This document shows, piece by piece, positions 1 through 5,013 of a DNA stretch of 5,013 nt. Source of the DNA: an uncultured Streptococcus sp. GTDB lineage: Bacteria > Bacillota > Bacilli > Lactobacillales > Streptococcaceae. Below the pieces are notes generated by a model. It searched no databases and had not been told where the DNA came from. It saw only the letters and a program-made list of their open reading frames with translations. The translations under genes and the position numbers were made by a program. The stretch covers positions 1-5,013 of the forward strand of contig CABSQC010000093.1 of assembly GCA_902479835.1 (NCBI GenBank). The letters run 5' to 3'. Position 1 is the first letter of the stretch, and each line of letters opens with the position of its first letter.

Positions 1-20
1 TCGGTAATTCGTTAGAATTC

Positions 21-120
21 GATTTCGTCGTCCCACCTCCGCACAGTTGAGTAGGGCTGTAAAAGCTGATGAAATCAGCGTAGTAGAGCCCACTCAACCA
101 CTGCGTCTTGCTCGACAATC
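21..120. repeat. Imperfect palindromic intergenic element, probably a dispersed streptococcal repeat
   Basis: This gene-free stretch can fold almost end to end. The arms, from outside in, are GATT (21-24) with AATC (117-120), GTCG (27-30) with CGAC (113-116), CAG (44-46) with CTG (101-103), TTGAGT (47-52) with ACTCAA (92-97), GGGCT (54-58) with AGCCC (87-91), and a central GCTGAT (65-70) with ATCAGC (74-79) around a GAA loop. The pairing is seen directly. Neither strand shows a convincing reading frame, and no T tract follows, so it is not a simple terminator. The compact nested form resembles BOX- or MITE-like intergenic repeats of streptococci, and the sequence feels familiar as a multi-copy element, but copy number cannot be tested from one window. 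It could instead be a structured RNA or the 3' region of an upstream gene. Confidence 0.5.
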
Positions 121-160
121 CAAAGACAATTGAGAGGCTAGGACTTTTGTCCCAGCCTCT
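121..160 (-). terminator. Intrinsic terminator of gor, possibly bidirectional
   Basis: A 12-bp stem (133-144 with 149-160, loop of four bases) begins seven bases past the gor stop codon. In the leftward transcript every position pairs, with one G-U wobble at 140/153. In the rightward transcript the same position is an A-C mismatch, which favours action on gor mRNA. A moderate U-rich tail follows on the minus strand (130-122, interrupted by G and C). The GAGGCTGGGAC stem type recurs in streptococcal intergenic regions, as far as I recall. A T-rich run on the other side (161-168) could let it also stop rightward transcription. Confidence 0.75.
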
Positions 161-166
161 TATGTT

Positions 167-1516
167 TTATCTCATTGTCACAAATTCTTCGGATCCGGTT
201 GGGTGAATGGCGACGGTTGCGTCGAAATCGGCTTTTGTCGCTCCCATCTTGATAGCAACGGCAAATCCTTGGATCATTTCGTCCACGCCATATCCAAGTC
301 CATGGAGACCAACGACTTTTTCTTCTGGCCCCGCAGTGATGAGTTTAAATTTTGCCTGCTGGCGGTGTTGGGTAACGGCGGTATACATAGAAGCAAATTG
401 AGAAGTATAGACTTTAATATTCTCTTTTCCATAAGTTTGTAGGGCTTCCTCTTCCGTTAAGCCCACCGTTCCGATAGCAGGGTGAGAAAAGACAACAGTC
501 GGGATGTTTGTATAATCCATTTTGGCATTGACTTTTCCATTGAATAGTCGTTCAGAAAGAGTGCGTCCAGCTTTAATAGCGACAGGGGTTAATTCTTTTT
601 CTCCTGTGACATCCCCAAGAGCATAGATTCCTGGAATAACTGTATTCTGGTATTCATCCACTGCGATGAATCCTTTTTCATTTAAGGTGACGCCGGCAGC
701 TTCTAAATTGAGATCCTGGACATTTGGTTTTCGTCCTGTTGCCCAGATAACATGATCTGCCACGTGGCTGGTCATATCTTCAAAATATATCTTCACACGA
801 CCGTCTGCTAATTTTTCAAGCTTCATGGGAACCTTATGTTTGTGAAGCGGAAGGTTTTGTTTTTCCATTTCTTCCATTAAGCCATCGACAATGTAGGAAT
901 CAAACTTTCTTAAGGGACGATCACCGCGAACGAAGAGATCGGTCTGAACACCAAGGGCATGGAGCATACCGGCTAGTTCCACCGCGATATAGCCAGCCCC
1001 AATAATGGCAACAGATGTAGGGAGTTCTTCCCAAGCAAAGACATCATCAGAAGTTTCGCCGAATTCTGATCCAGGAACAGAAGGGATATGAGGATGGGCT
1101 CCAGTCGCAATCACGATATGCTTGGCCTGGATCGTTTCTCCATTGACCTCAATCGTATGAGCATCCACAAAACGAGCACGACCTTCAATCAATTCGACTC
1201 CATTGCGTTTAAAACTACCATCAAAAGAATTCCGAGAACGATCTATATATGCTTCGCGATTTTTTCTTAAGGTTGCAAAATCAAATTTAGTCTGTTCAAA
1301 AGTAAATCCATAGTCTGGTCCATAATCGCGGATAGCTTCTGCAATTTGTGCACCATACCACATAATCTTTTTAGGTACACATCCTCTGTTGACACAGGTG
1401 CCCCCCAATTGTTTTTCTTCGATGACAGCAGCGCGTGCTCCGTGCTCCCCAGCCCGGTTCATAGTAGCGATTCCTCCACTACCTGCACCGATTGAAATAA
1501 TATCAAATTCTTTCAT
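167..1516 (-). CDS. gor: Glutathione-disulfide reductase (NADPH, FAD)
   Basis: This 449-residue cytoplasmic flavoenzyme reduces glutathione disulfide with NADPH and keeps the thiol pool reduced under oxidative or metal stress. The N-terminal FAD fold carries GAGSGG (10-15). The redox-active disulfide lies in GGTCVNRGC (C41 and C46). The second Rossmann motif GAGYIAVE (173-180) includes Tyr176, the usual nicotinamide-gating position. Arg197 and Arg203 sit where E. coli Gor has the two arginines that select NADPH over NADH. GDVTG (301-305) closes the FAD site, and the C-terminal dimerisation domain ends in HPTGSEE with catalytic His438 and Glu443. The length is normal for the family, and the arginines argue against dihydrolipoamide dehydrogenase. 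The ATG at 1514-1516 is supported by AGGAGGA four bases upstream. It is a single-gene unit transcribed away from the efflux operon. Many streptococci import rather than make glutathione, so the enzyme may serve imported thiol. Confidence 0.96.
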   Translation of the reverse strand: MKEFDIISIGAGSGGIATMNRAGEHGARAAVIEEKQLGGTCVNRGCVPKKIMWYGAQIAEAIRDYGPDYGFTFEQTKFDFATLRKNREAYIDRSRNSFDGSFKRNGVELIEGRARFVDAHTIEVNGETIQAKHIVIATGAHPHIPSVPGSEFGETSDDVFAWEELPTSVAIIGAGYIAVELAGMLHALGVQTDLFVRGDRPLRKFDSYIVDGLMEEMEKQNLPLHKHKVPMKLEKLADGRVKIYFEDMTSHVADHVIWATGRKPNVQDLNLEAAGVTLNEKGFIAVDEYQNTVIPGIYALGDVTGEKELTPVAIKAGRTLSERLFNGKVNAKMDYTNIPTVVFSHPAIGTVGLTEEEALQTYGKENIKVYTSQFASMYTAVTQHRQQAKFKLITAGPEEKVVGLHGLGYGVDEMIQGFAVAIKMGATKADFDATVAIHPTGSEEFVTMR

Positions 1517-1520
1517 GTTT

Positions 1521-1527
1521 TCCTCCT
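1521..1527 (-). promoter_or_regulatory. Shine-Dalgarno site of gor
   Basis: The minus strand reads AGGAGGA, four bases before the ATG at 1514-1516. It is a near-perfect match to the 16S anti-SD and fixes the gor start. Confidence 0.9.
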
Positions 1528-1545
1528 AAATGGGATTTCAGTTTG

Positions 1546-1574
1546 ATTGTAATATCAATTGTTACAAAAGTCAA
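1546..1574 (-). promoter_or_regulatory. Main gor promoter (sigma-A type)
   Basis: On the minus strand, a -35 box TTGACT (1574-1569) and a -10 box TACAAT (1551-1546) are separated by exactly 17 bases, five of six matches to consensus in each. The predicted start near 1539 gives a leader of about 23 bases that still contains the SD. The inverted repeat TTGTAA-N9-TTACAA (1547-1567) covers the spacer and most of the -10 box, so a bound regulator would block the polymerase. No experimental evidence is available here. Confidence 0.75.
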
Positions 1575-1592
1575 GGGTTTAGCATGTTACCA

Positions 1593-1621
1593 AGTATTTA
1601 AATTTCATTTTGCTGTGTCAA
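1593..1621 (-). promoter_or_regulatory. Possible second, upstream gor promoter
   Basis: The minus strand has a perfect TTGACA (1621-1616) followed 17 bases later by AATACT (1598-1593), which matches four of six -10 positions. It would give a leader of about 70 bases and overlap the start of the rightward promoter region. It is weaker than the proximal promoter and may be chance in AT-rich DNA. Confidence 0.35.
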
Positions 1622-1644
1622 TTTTAGATAGAAAAGTAAGGAAA

Positions 1645-1665
1645 TATGGTATACTATGGTATAGA
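1645..1665 (+). promoter_or_regulatory. Extended -10 promoter of the efflux operon
   Basis: TATACT (1650-1655) is preceded by TG one base away (1647-1648), giving TGnTATACT, an extended -10 element with one mismatch. No good -35 box sits at 16-18 bases; the nearest, TAGATA (1625-1630), is 19 bases off. Extended -10 promoters can work without one. The predicted start is near 1662, about 34 bases before the ATG at 1696. A ten-base near-repeat, TATGGTATAC then TATGGTATAG (1645-1664), spans the box, so TATAGA (1660-1665) is an alternative but poorer -10. Confidence 0.65.
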
Positions 1666-1680
1666 AAAAAACGCTTTCTT
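1665..1680. promoter_or_regulatory. cre-like site (candidate CcpA operator)
   Basis: Read on the minus strand this is AAGAAAGCGTTTTTTT. The core GAAAGCGTTTT matches the well-known catabolite-responsive element centre, with the CG dinucleotide flanked by A-rich and T-rich arms. It lies just after the predicted transcription start of the efflux operon and before its SD, a position where CcpA normally represses. The outermost bases are less palindromic than in the best sites, so binding is an inference. Confidence 0.5.
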
Positions 1681-1684
1681 TGAT

Positions 1685-1688
1685 GGAG
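1685..1688 (+). promoter_or_regulatory. Shine-Dalgarno site of the adaptor gene
   Basis: GGAG lies seven bases before the ATG at 1696. It is shorter than the gor site but well spaced, and supports this start. Confidence 0.7.
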
Positions 1689-1695
1689 AAAAACG

Positions 1696-2853
1696 ATGAA
1701 GAAATTGAAAAAATGGCAACTATTTACAGCTGCAGGTGCGGCAATTGCGGTGATTGGAACAGGAAGTGTGATGATGTTTTCACATCCAAGTACTTCTGAT
1801 CAAGCAATCACGAAAGAAACTCCAATGGTGCAAACGGTCAAGGATGGCTCGATCGCTTCTTCTGTCTTGTTAACTGGGAAGGTCACTGCTAATCAGGAGC
1901 AGTATGTCTATTTTGATGGAACCAAAGGTGATTTGCAGTCGATTTTGATCAATGTAGGAGATCAAGTGACGGCCGGTCAGCCAATCGTTCAATATAGCAG
2001 TACGGAGGCCCAAACAGCTTACGATGCAGCCGTTCGTGCTGTCAATAAGGCAGATCGTCAGTTAAATGATTTACTGACAAATGGTGTGACCATTGATACG
2101 ACAGGAGATGAAGAAGCAGATGCCAAGTCAGCTTCACAGACCCAACGCACTGTTGATTCTCAAGCAAGCGATTTACGAGATGCCAAGTCTGATGCGGTTG
2201 ATAATATGAACAAGGCTAAGGCACTTCTGGATGCGACGACAGTCAAGAGTAATACAGATGGCACTGTCGTTGAAGTCAATAAAGATGTTTCAAAATCAAC
2301 CACGGGTACCAATCAAATTCTGGTACATATTGTGAGCAACGGTCACTTACAAGTCAAAGGAGAATTGTCTGAATACAATTTGGCCAATATCTCTGAAGGT
2401 CAGGAAGTGGTTCTCACTTCCAAAGTTTATCCGGATAAAACCTGGACAGGAAAGATTTCTTATGTAGCGAATTATCCGACTGACGCGGCTCAAGCAGGTA
2501 CCAATGCAGCAGGTGGAACACAAGGAAGTGGGGGAGCCAAGTACCCATTCACAGTAGATATTACCAGTGACATTGGGGAACTCAAACAAGGCTTTTCTGT
2601 CAATATTGAAGTCAAAAGTTCTACTCAACATCCACTTGTTCCCGTGACCAGTGTCATGGCTGATGGAGATACGAGTTATGTATGGACGGTCGAAAATGGT
2701 AAGGCTAAGAAAGTAAAAGTGACGCTTGGTAACGCCGATGCAGAAAACCAGGAAATCTTGTCAGGGTTGAAGAAAGATGCCCAAGTTATTGTGAATCCTA
2801 ATGAGAAACTGGAAGACGGAAAAGAGATCGGAAAATATGACAAAATTGATTGA
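1696..2853 (+). CDS. Efflux adaptor protein, MacA/HlyD (RND-type membrane fusion) family
   Basis: This 385-residue protein is the extracytoplasmic adaptor of the ABC exporter encoded by the next two genes. A short basic start (MKKLKKWQ) leads into one membrane segment (about 9-28) with no lipobox cysteine, so it should be anchored by a transmembrane helix with the rest outside. The two halves of a lipoyl-like domain (about 52-100, containing VGDQVTAGQPIV, and about 181-213, containing SNTDGTVVEVNKDVS) flank an alpha-helical hairpin (about 102-180). A beta-barrel (about 216-306) and a membrane-proximal domain (about 310-380) follow. A glycine/alanine-rich loop (about 265-282) interrupts the barrel. 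The order matches MacA and recalled pneumococcal Spr0693. The gene overlaps the ATPase gene by 17 bases. In Gram-positives there is no TolC partner, so the adaptor may funnel substrate into or through the wall. The substrate is not predictable from sequence. Confidence 0.9.
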   Translation: MKKLKKWQLFTAAGAAIAVIGTGSVMMFSHPSTSDQAITKETPMVQTVKDGSIASSVLLTGKVTANQEQYVYFDGTKGDLQSILINVGDQVTAGQPIVQYSSTEAQTAYDAAVRAVNKADRQLNDLLTNGVTIDTTGDEEADAKSASQTQRTVDSQASDLRDAKSDAVDNMNKAKALLDATTVKSNTDGTVVEVNKDVSKSTTGTNQILVHIVSNGHLQVKGELSEYNLANISEGQEVVLTSKVYPDKTWTGKISYVANYPTDAAQAGTNAAGGTQGSGGAKYPFTVDITSDIGELKQGFSVNIEVKSSTQHPLVPVTSVMADGDTSYVWTVENGKAKKVKVTLGNADAENQEILSGLKKDAQVIVNPNEKLEDGKEIGKYDKID

Positions 2854-3532
2854 ACTAAAAGGAATCAATAAAACCTATAAAAATGGGGATCAGGAACTTC
2901 GTGTCTTAAAAGACATCGATTTAGAAGTCGAAGAGGGAGAATTTGTGGCCATTATGGGTCCATCTGGCTCAGGGAAATCGACCTTAATGAACGTCATTGG
3001 CTTGTTGGACCGCCCGACCAGCGGAGAGTATTTCCTAGAAGGTCAGGAGGTTGGAAATCTCAGTGAGAAAAAATTAGCGCGTGTTCGAAATGAACAGATT
3101 GGTTTTGTCTTTCAACAATTCTTTCTTCTCTCCAAGCTCAATGCCTTTCAAAATGTAGAACTCCCTCTCATTTATGCAGGGGTTCATCCTGCTAAAAGAA
3201 AGGAATTAGCTGAACAATATCTTGAAAAGGTAGAGCTTCATTCTCGCATGCACCATTTGCCTTCGGAACTCTCTGGAGGTCAAAAACAGCGGGTTGCGAT
3301 AGCTCGAGCTCTCGTCAATCAGCCAGCCATCGTCTTAGCAGATGAGCCGACTGGTGCCCTAGATACTAAGACGGGAGAGCAAATAATGGACTTGTTAACT
3401 AAGCTGAACCAAGAAGGAAAGACCATTATCATGGTTACACACGAACCAGAAATTGCAGCTTTTGCTCATCGTCGCATTGTCATTCGTGATGGAGTGATCT
3501 CCTCAGATAGCAAGCTGGAAAGGGGGACCTAA
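2837..3532 (+). CDS. ABC transporter ATP-binding protein, MacB/LolD type
   Basis: This 231-residue cytoplasmic nucleotide-binding subunit powers the exporter. The visible motifs are an A-loop Tyr14, Walker A GPSGSGKST (41-49, Lys47), Q-loop Gln93 in VFQQF, signature LSGGQ (145-149), Walker B IVLADE (165-170, catalytic Glu170), D-loop ALD (174-176) and H-loop His202. All are intact, so the enzyme should be active. The length and the GLLDRPTSGEY stretch are typical of the LolD/MacB/FtsE group, which pair with permeases of the type encoded next. The ATG at 2837, giving MTKLIELKG, is preferred over the in-frame ATG at 2801. The earlier start would add 12 unconserved residues and has no SD. The gene begins 17 bases inside the adaptor gene with only weak purine-rich sequence upstream (2811-2826), so translation is probably coupled. 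In MacB of Gram-negatives this domain is fused to the permease; here it is separate. Confidence 0.95.
   Translation: MTKLIELKGINKTYKNGDQELRVLKDIDLEVEEGEFVAIMGPSGSGKSTLMNVIGLLDRPTSGEYFLEGQEVGNLSEKKLARVRNEQIGFVFQQFFLLSKLNAFQNVELPLIYAGVHPAKRKELAEQYLEKVELHSRMHHLPSELSGGQKQRVAIARALVNQPAIVLADEPTGALDTKTGEQIMDLLTKLNQEGKTIIMVTHEPEIAAFAHRRIVIRDGVISSDSKLERGT
3521..3526 (+). promoter_or_regulatory. Shine-Dalgarno site of the permease gene
   Basis: AGGGGG sits five bases before the ATG at 3532, within the end of the ATPase gene. The TAATG junction, where stop and start share one base, fixes the permease start and points to coupled translation. Confidence 0.75.
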
Positions 3533-4869
3533 TGCAAAATTGGAAATTTGCGATCAGCTCGATTATGAGCCATAAATTACGGTCTTTCTTGACCATGGTG
3601 GGGATCATTATAGGAGTTGCCTCTGTTGTTGTCATCATGGCTCTTGGAGATGGCATGAAAGCTGGTGTTACCAAGACCTTCACTAAGGACCAAGAATATG
3701 TACAAATCTCCTATTCTCCCAATAAGAGTGGTTATGTGACTGGGATCAATATTGGTCCCTCTGAGGAAACAGGAGAAGGCGGAAGCGAAAGTGGCCCTGC
3801 AGCTGAGGATCGAGGGATGGCTGCTCCATCAGATATCGAGGGAGAAAATGCTGAAGATATTGATGGTCAAGTCAAAGAAGCACCACCAGTTGTGCAAGAA
3901 TCTTGGGTCAAGGAATTAACCAAGATTCAAGGAATCGATGGCTATTATGTAGGCAATACCTCCAATGCAACCATTGCTTTTCAAAAGAAAAAAGCAGACG
4001 GGGTGAATATCCAAGGGGTAAATGAGACCTATTTTTCTGTCAAGAAGGTGGAACTCCTATCTGGCCGAAAATTAACGCCTGCAGACTATAGTAATTTCTC
4101 ACGGGTAGTGCTTCTTGATGAAGGCTTGGCTCAACAATTATTTGGAACGGAAAATCCACTGAATCAGGTGGTCTCTGTTGGGGACAACAATTATCGCGTC
4201 GTTGGAATTTTCAAGGATCCAAATGCAGGGACTGCCCTCTATGGAGCTTCTTCAGGTGGTAGTGCCCTAATGGCCAATACCCAGCTAGCTTCTGAATTTG
4301 GAACAGACGAGATTCAGAACATCGTCGTTCACGTTCCAAATGTGAAAGAAATCAAATCTGTTGGGATCGAAGCTGCTCAAAAGCTAACAGAACTTTCAGG
4401 TGTTCGCCAAGGAGAATTCCAAATCTTTAATTTAGATAGCATCTTAGAGGAAACTAATAAAGTAGTAGGAATTATGACGACAGTAATTGGGGCTATTGCA
4501 GGGATTTCCCTCTTGGTTGGTGGGATTGGAGTCATGAATATCATGTTGGTTTCTGTCACTGAGCGGACGAGAGAAATTGGTCTTCGAAAAGCATTGGGAG
4601 CAACTCGAGGTAAGATTCTGGTTCAATTTTTGATTGAGTCTATGGTCTTGACCATCATTGGTGGGCTAATTGGACTTGGCCTTGCTTATGGTGTGAATAG
4701 CTTGATTACTACACTTGCTGCATCCTCCCTAGAAGGACCGCCGATTATTTCCTTAAATGTTGCTATCGGTAGTATTATTTTCTCTGCATTTGTTGGCATT
4801 ATCTTTGGGATTTTACCAGCAAATAAGGCTTCTAAGTTAAACCCTATTGAAGCACTGCGTTATGAATAA
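3532..4869 (+). CDS. ABC transporter permease, MacB/FtsX family
   Basis: This 445-residue protein is the membrane subunit of the exporter and should act as a dimer with two ATPase subunits. The topology is typical of MacB. One N-terminal transmembrane segment (about 18-38, within RSFLTMVGIIIGVASVV) is followed by a large extracellular domain (about 45-308) and three C-terminal segments (about 312-341, 364-388 and 408-429). Family hallmarks are GGIGVMNIMLVSV then ERTREIGLRKALGA (330-357), the cytoplasmic loop that couples to the ATPase, and the terminal GILPANKASKLNPIEALRYE (426-445). The family works by mechanotransmission: ATP-driven movement drives extracellular substrate outward. The stretch at about 75-120 is rich in Glu, Asp, Gly, Pro and Ser and looks disordered, an insertion worth noting. 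The gene is last in the operon and is followed after seven bases by a terminator stem. Relatives export antimicrobial peptides, macrolides or lipids; the substrate here is unknown. Confidence 0.94.
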   Translation: MQNWKFAISSIMSHKLRSFLTMVGIIIGVASVVVIMALGDGMKAGVTKTFTKDQEYVQISYSPNKSGYVTGINIGPSEETGEGGSESGPAAEDRGMAAPSDIEGENAEDIDGQVKEAPPVVQESWVKELTKIQGIDGYYVGNTSNATIAFQKKKADGVNIQGVNETYFSVKKVELLSGRKLTPADYSNFSRVVLLDEGLAQQLFGTENPLNQVVSVGDNNYRVVGIFKDPNAGTALYGASSGGSALMANTQLASEFGTDEIQNIVVHVPNVKEIKSVGIEAAQKLTELSGVRQGEFQIFNLDSILEETNKVVGIMTTVIGAIAGISLLVGGIGVMNIMLVSVTERTREIGLRKALGATRGKILVQFLIESMVLTIIGGLIGLGLAYGVNSLITTLAASSLEGPPIISLNVAIGSIIFSAFVGIIFGILPANKASKLNPIEALRYE

Positions 4870-4875
4870 AAAAAT

Positions 4876-4923
4876 AGGAGCGAGTCAGGATGAATGGTGC
4901 AAGATTCTCCACGCTCCTTTTTT
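4876..4923 (+). terminator. Intrinsic terminator of the efflux operon
   Basis: AGGAGCG (4876-4882) pairs perfectly with CGCTCCT (4912-4918), and a run of six T (4918-4923) overlaps and follows the stem. An inner stem, AGGAT (4887-4891) with ATTCT (4904-4908, one G-U), lengthens the hairpin. The A-rich run before the stem (4868-4874) would give U residues on the other strand, so it may also terminate leftward transcription from beyond the window. Confidence 0.9.
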
Positions 4924-4957
4924 ATGTTTTTGTTGAATAGTATATCGAAACCTTTTT

Positions 4958-4979
4958 AATTATCTTGCCTTAGATAGTT
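4958..4979. other. Small hairpin in the right-hand intergenic tail
   Basis: AATTATCT (4958-4965) and AGATAGTT (4972-4979) can form an 8-bp stem with one G-U pair in rightward RNA and a six-base loop. No T tract follows on the plus strand. The surrounding bases 4924-5013 have no open frame of useful length, no clear promoter and no recognisable RNA gene. The stem could be chance in AT-rich DNA or the edge of a repeat that continues outside the window. Confidence 0.3.
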
Positions 4980-5013
4980 CATGCTGTTTGGGGAGTCAAC
5001 GACGGTGTTCTGA

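Noticed and set aside
3..50. Short open frame at the left edge as a possible 3' end of an upstream gene
   Set aside because: About 15 residues with a Pro-Pro-Pro run, read straight into the palindromic element. There is nothing to distinguish it from a chance frame.
203..442. Plus-strand open frames opposite the gor 3' end
   Set aside because: They are shadows of gor, which has complete catalytic motifs across the same bases.
167..1516. Alternative identity of gor as dihydrolipoamide dehydrogenase or mercuric reductase
   Set aside because: Arg197 and Arg203 mark NADPH use, the protein lacks the N-terminal metal-binding domain and C-terminal Cys pair of MerA, and no pyruvate dehydrogenase genes are near.
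1590..1615. CiaR-type TTTAAG direct repeat near 1597
   Set aside because: Only one partial half (TTTAAA) is present, and the second half at the right spacing does not match.
2347..2631. Minus-strand open frame of 94 residues inside the adaptor gene
   Set aside because: It is antisense to a well-supported gene, has no SD or family motif and a composition unlike a real protein. It is a shadow frame.
2801..2836. Upstream in-frame ATG that would extend the ATPase by 12 residues
   Set aside because: It has no SD and lies deep in the adaptor gene, and the added residues are simply the adaptor sequence read in another frame. The family starts close to MTKLIELKG.
4930..4960. Possible rightward promoter (TTGTTG with TTTAAT)
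   Set aside because: The spacing is 19 bases with a weak -35 and no gene visible downstream in the window. It is too weak to list.
1..5013. CRISPR array, insertion sequence, tRNA or rRNA
   Set aside because: No regularly spaced repeats, transposase motifs or cloverleaf or rRNA signatures were seen on either strand.

Overview
The window reads as chromosomal DNA of a low-GC Gram-positive coccus, most likely a Streptococcus of the mitis/sanguinis type. The evidence is AT-rich intergenic DNA with AGGAGG-type ribosome binding sites, short GAGGCTGGGAC-type intergenic hairpins, and a gene order (glutathione reductase divergent from an adaptor, ATPase and permease operon) that I recall from pneumococcal genomes as the gor neighbourhood beside the Spr0693-0695 efflux system. 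The genus call rests on pattern and recalled synteny, not on a search.

Layout. Positions 1-120 hold no gene but contain an approximately 100-base imperfect palindrome that looks like a dispersed intergenic repeat. A hairpin at 133-160 then terminates a leftward gene, gor (167-1516, minus strand), which encodes an NADPH-dependent glutathione-disulfide reductase. The 179-base divergent intergenic region (1517-1695) carries a good sigma-A promoter for gor with an inverted repeat woven into it, and a rightward extended -10 promoter followed by a cre-like (CcpA) palindrome in front of the efflux operon.

The rightward operon (1696-4869) has three overlapping genes. The first encodes a membrane-anchored MacA/HlyD-type adaptor, the second a MacB/LolD-type ABC ATPase (true start 2837, not the longer 2801 reading), and the third a MacB-type permease with an unusually acidic stretch just outside its first membrane segment. 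The overlaps (17 bases, then 1 base) imply translational coupling and fixed stoichiometry. Together they should form an ATP-driven exporter in which the permease and adaptor project outward from the cytoplasmic membrane. Relatives are linked to antimicrobial-peptide and drug tolerance; the substrate here cannot be read from sequence. A strong intrinsic terminator at 4876-4923 closes the operon. The last 90 bases contain no supportable gene, only a small hairpin.

No previously undescribed system is evident. The most useful second-look items are the regulatory sites in the divergent intergenic region, the palindromic repeat at the left edge and the acidic insertion in the permease.
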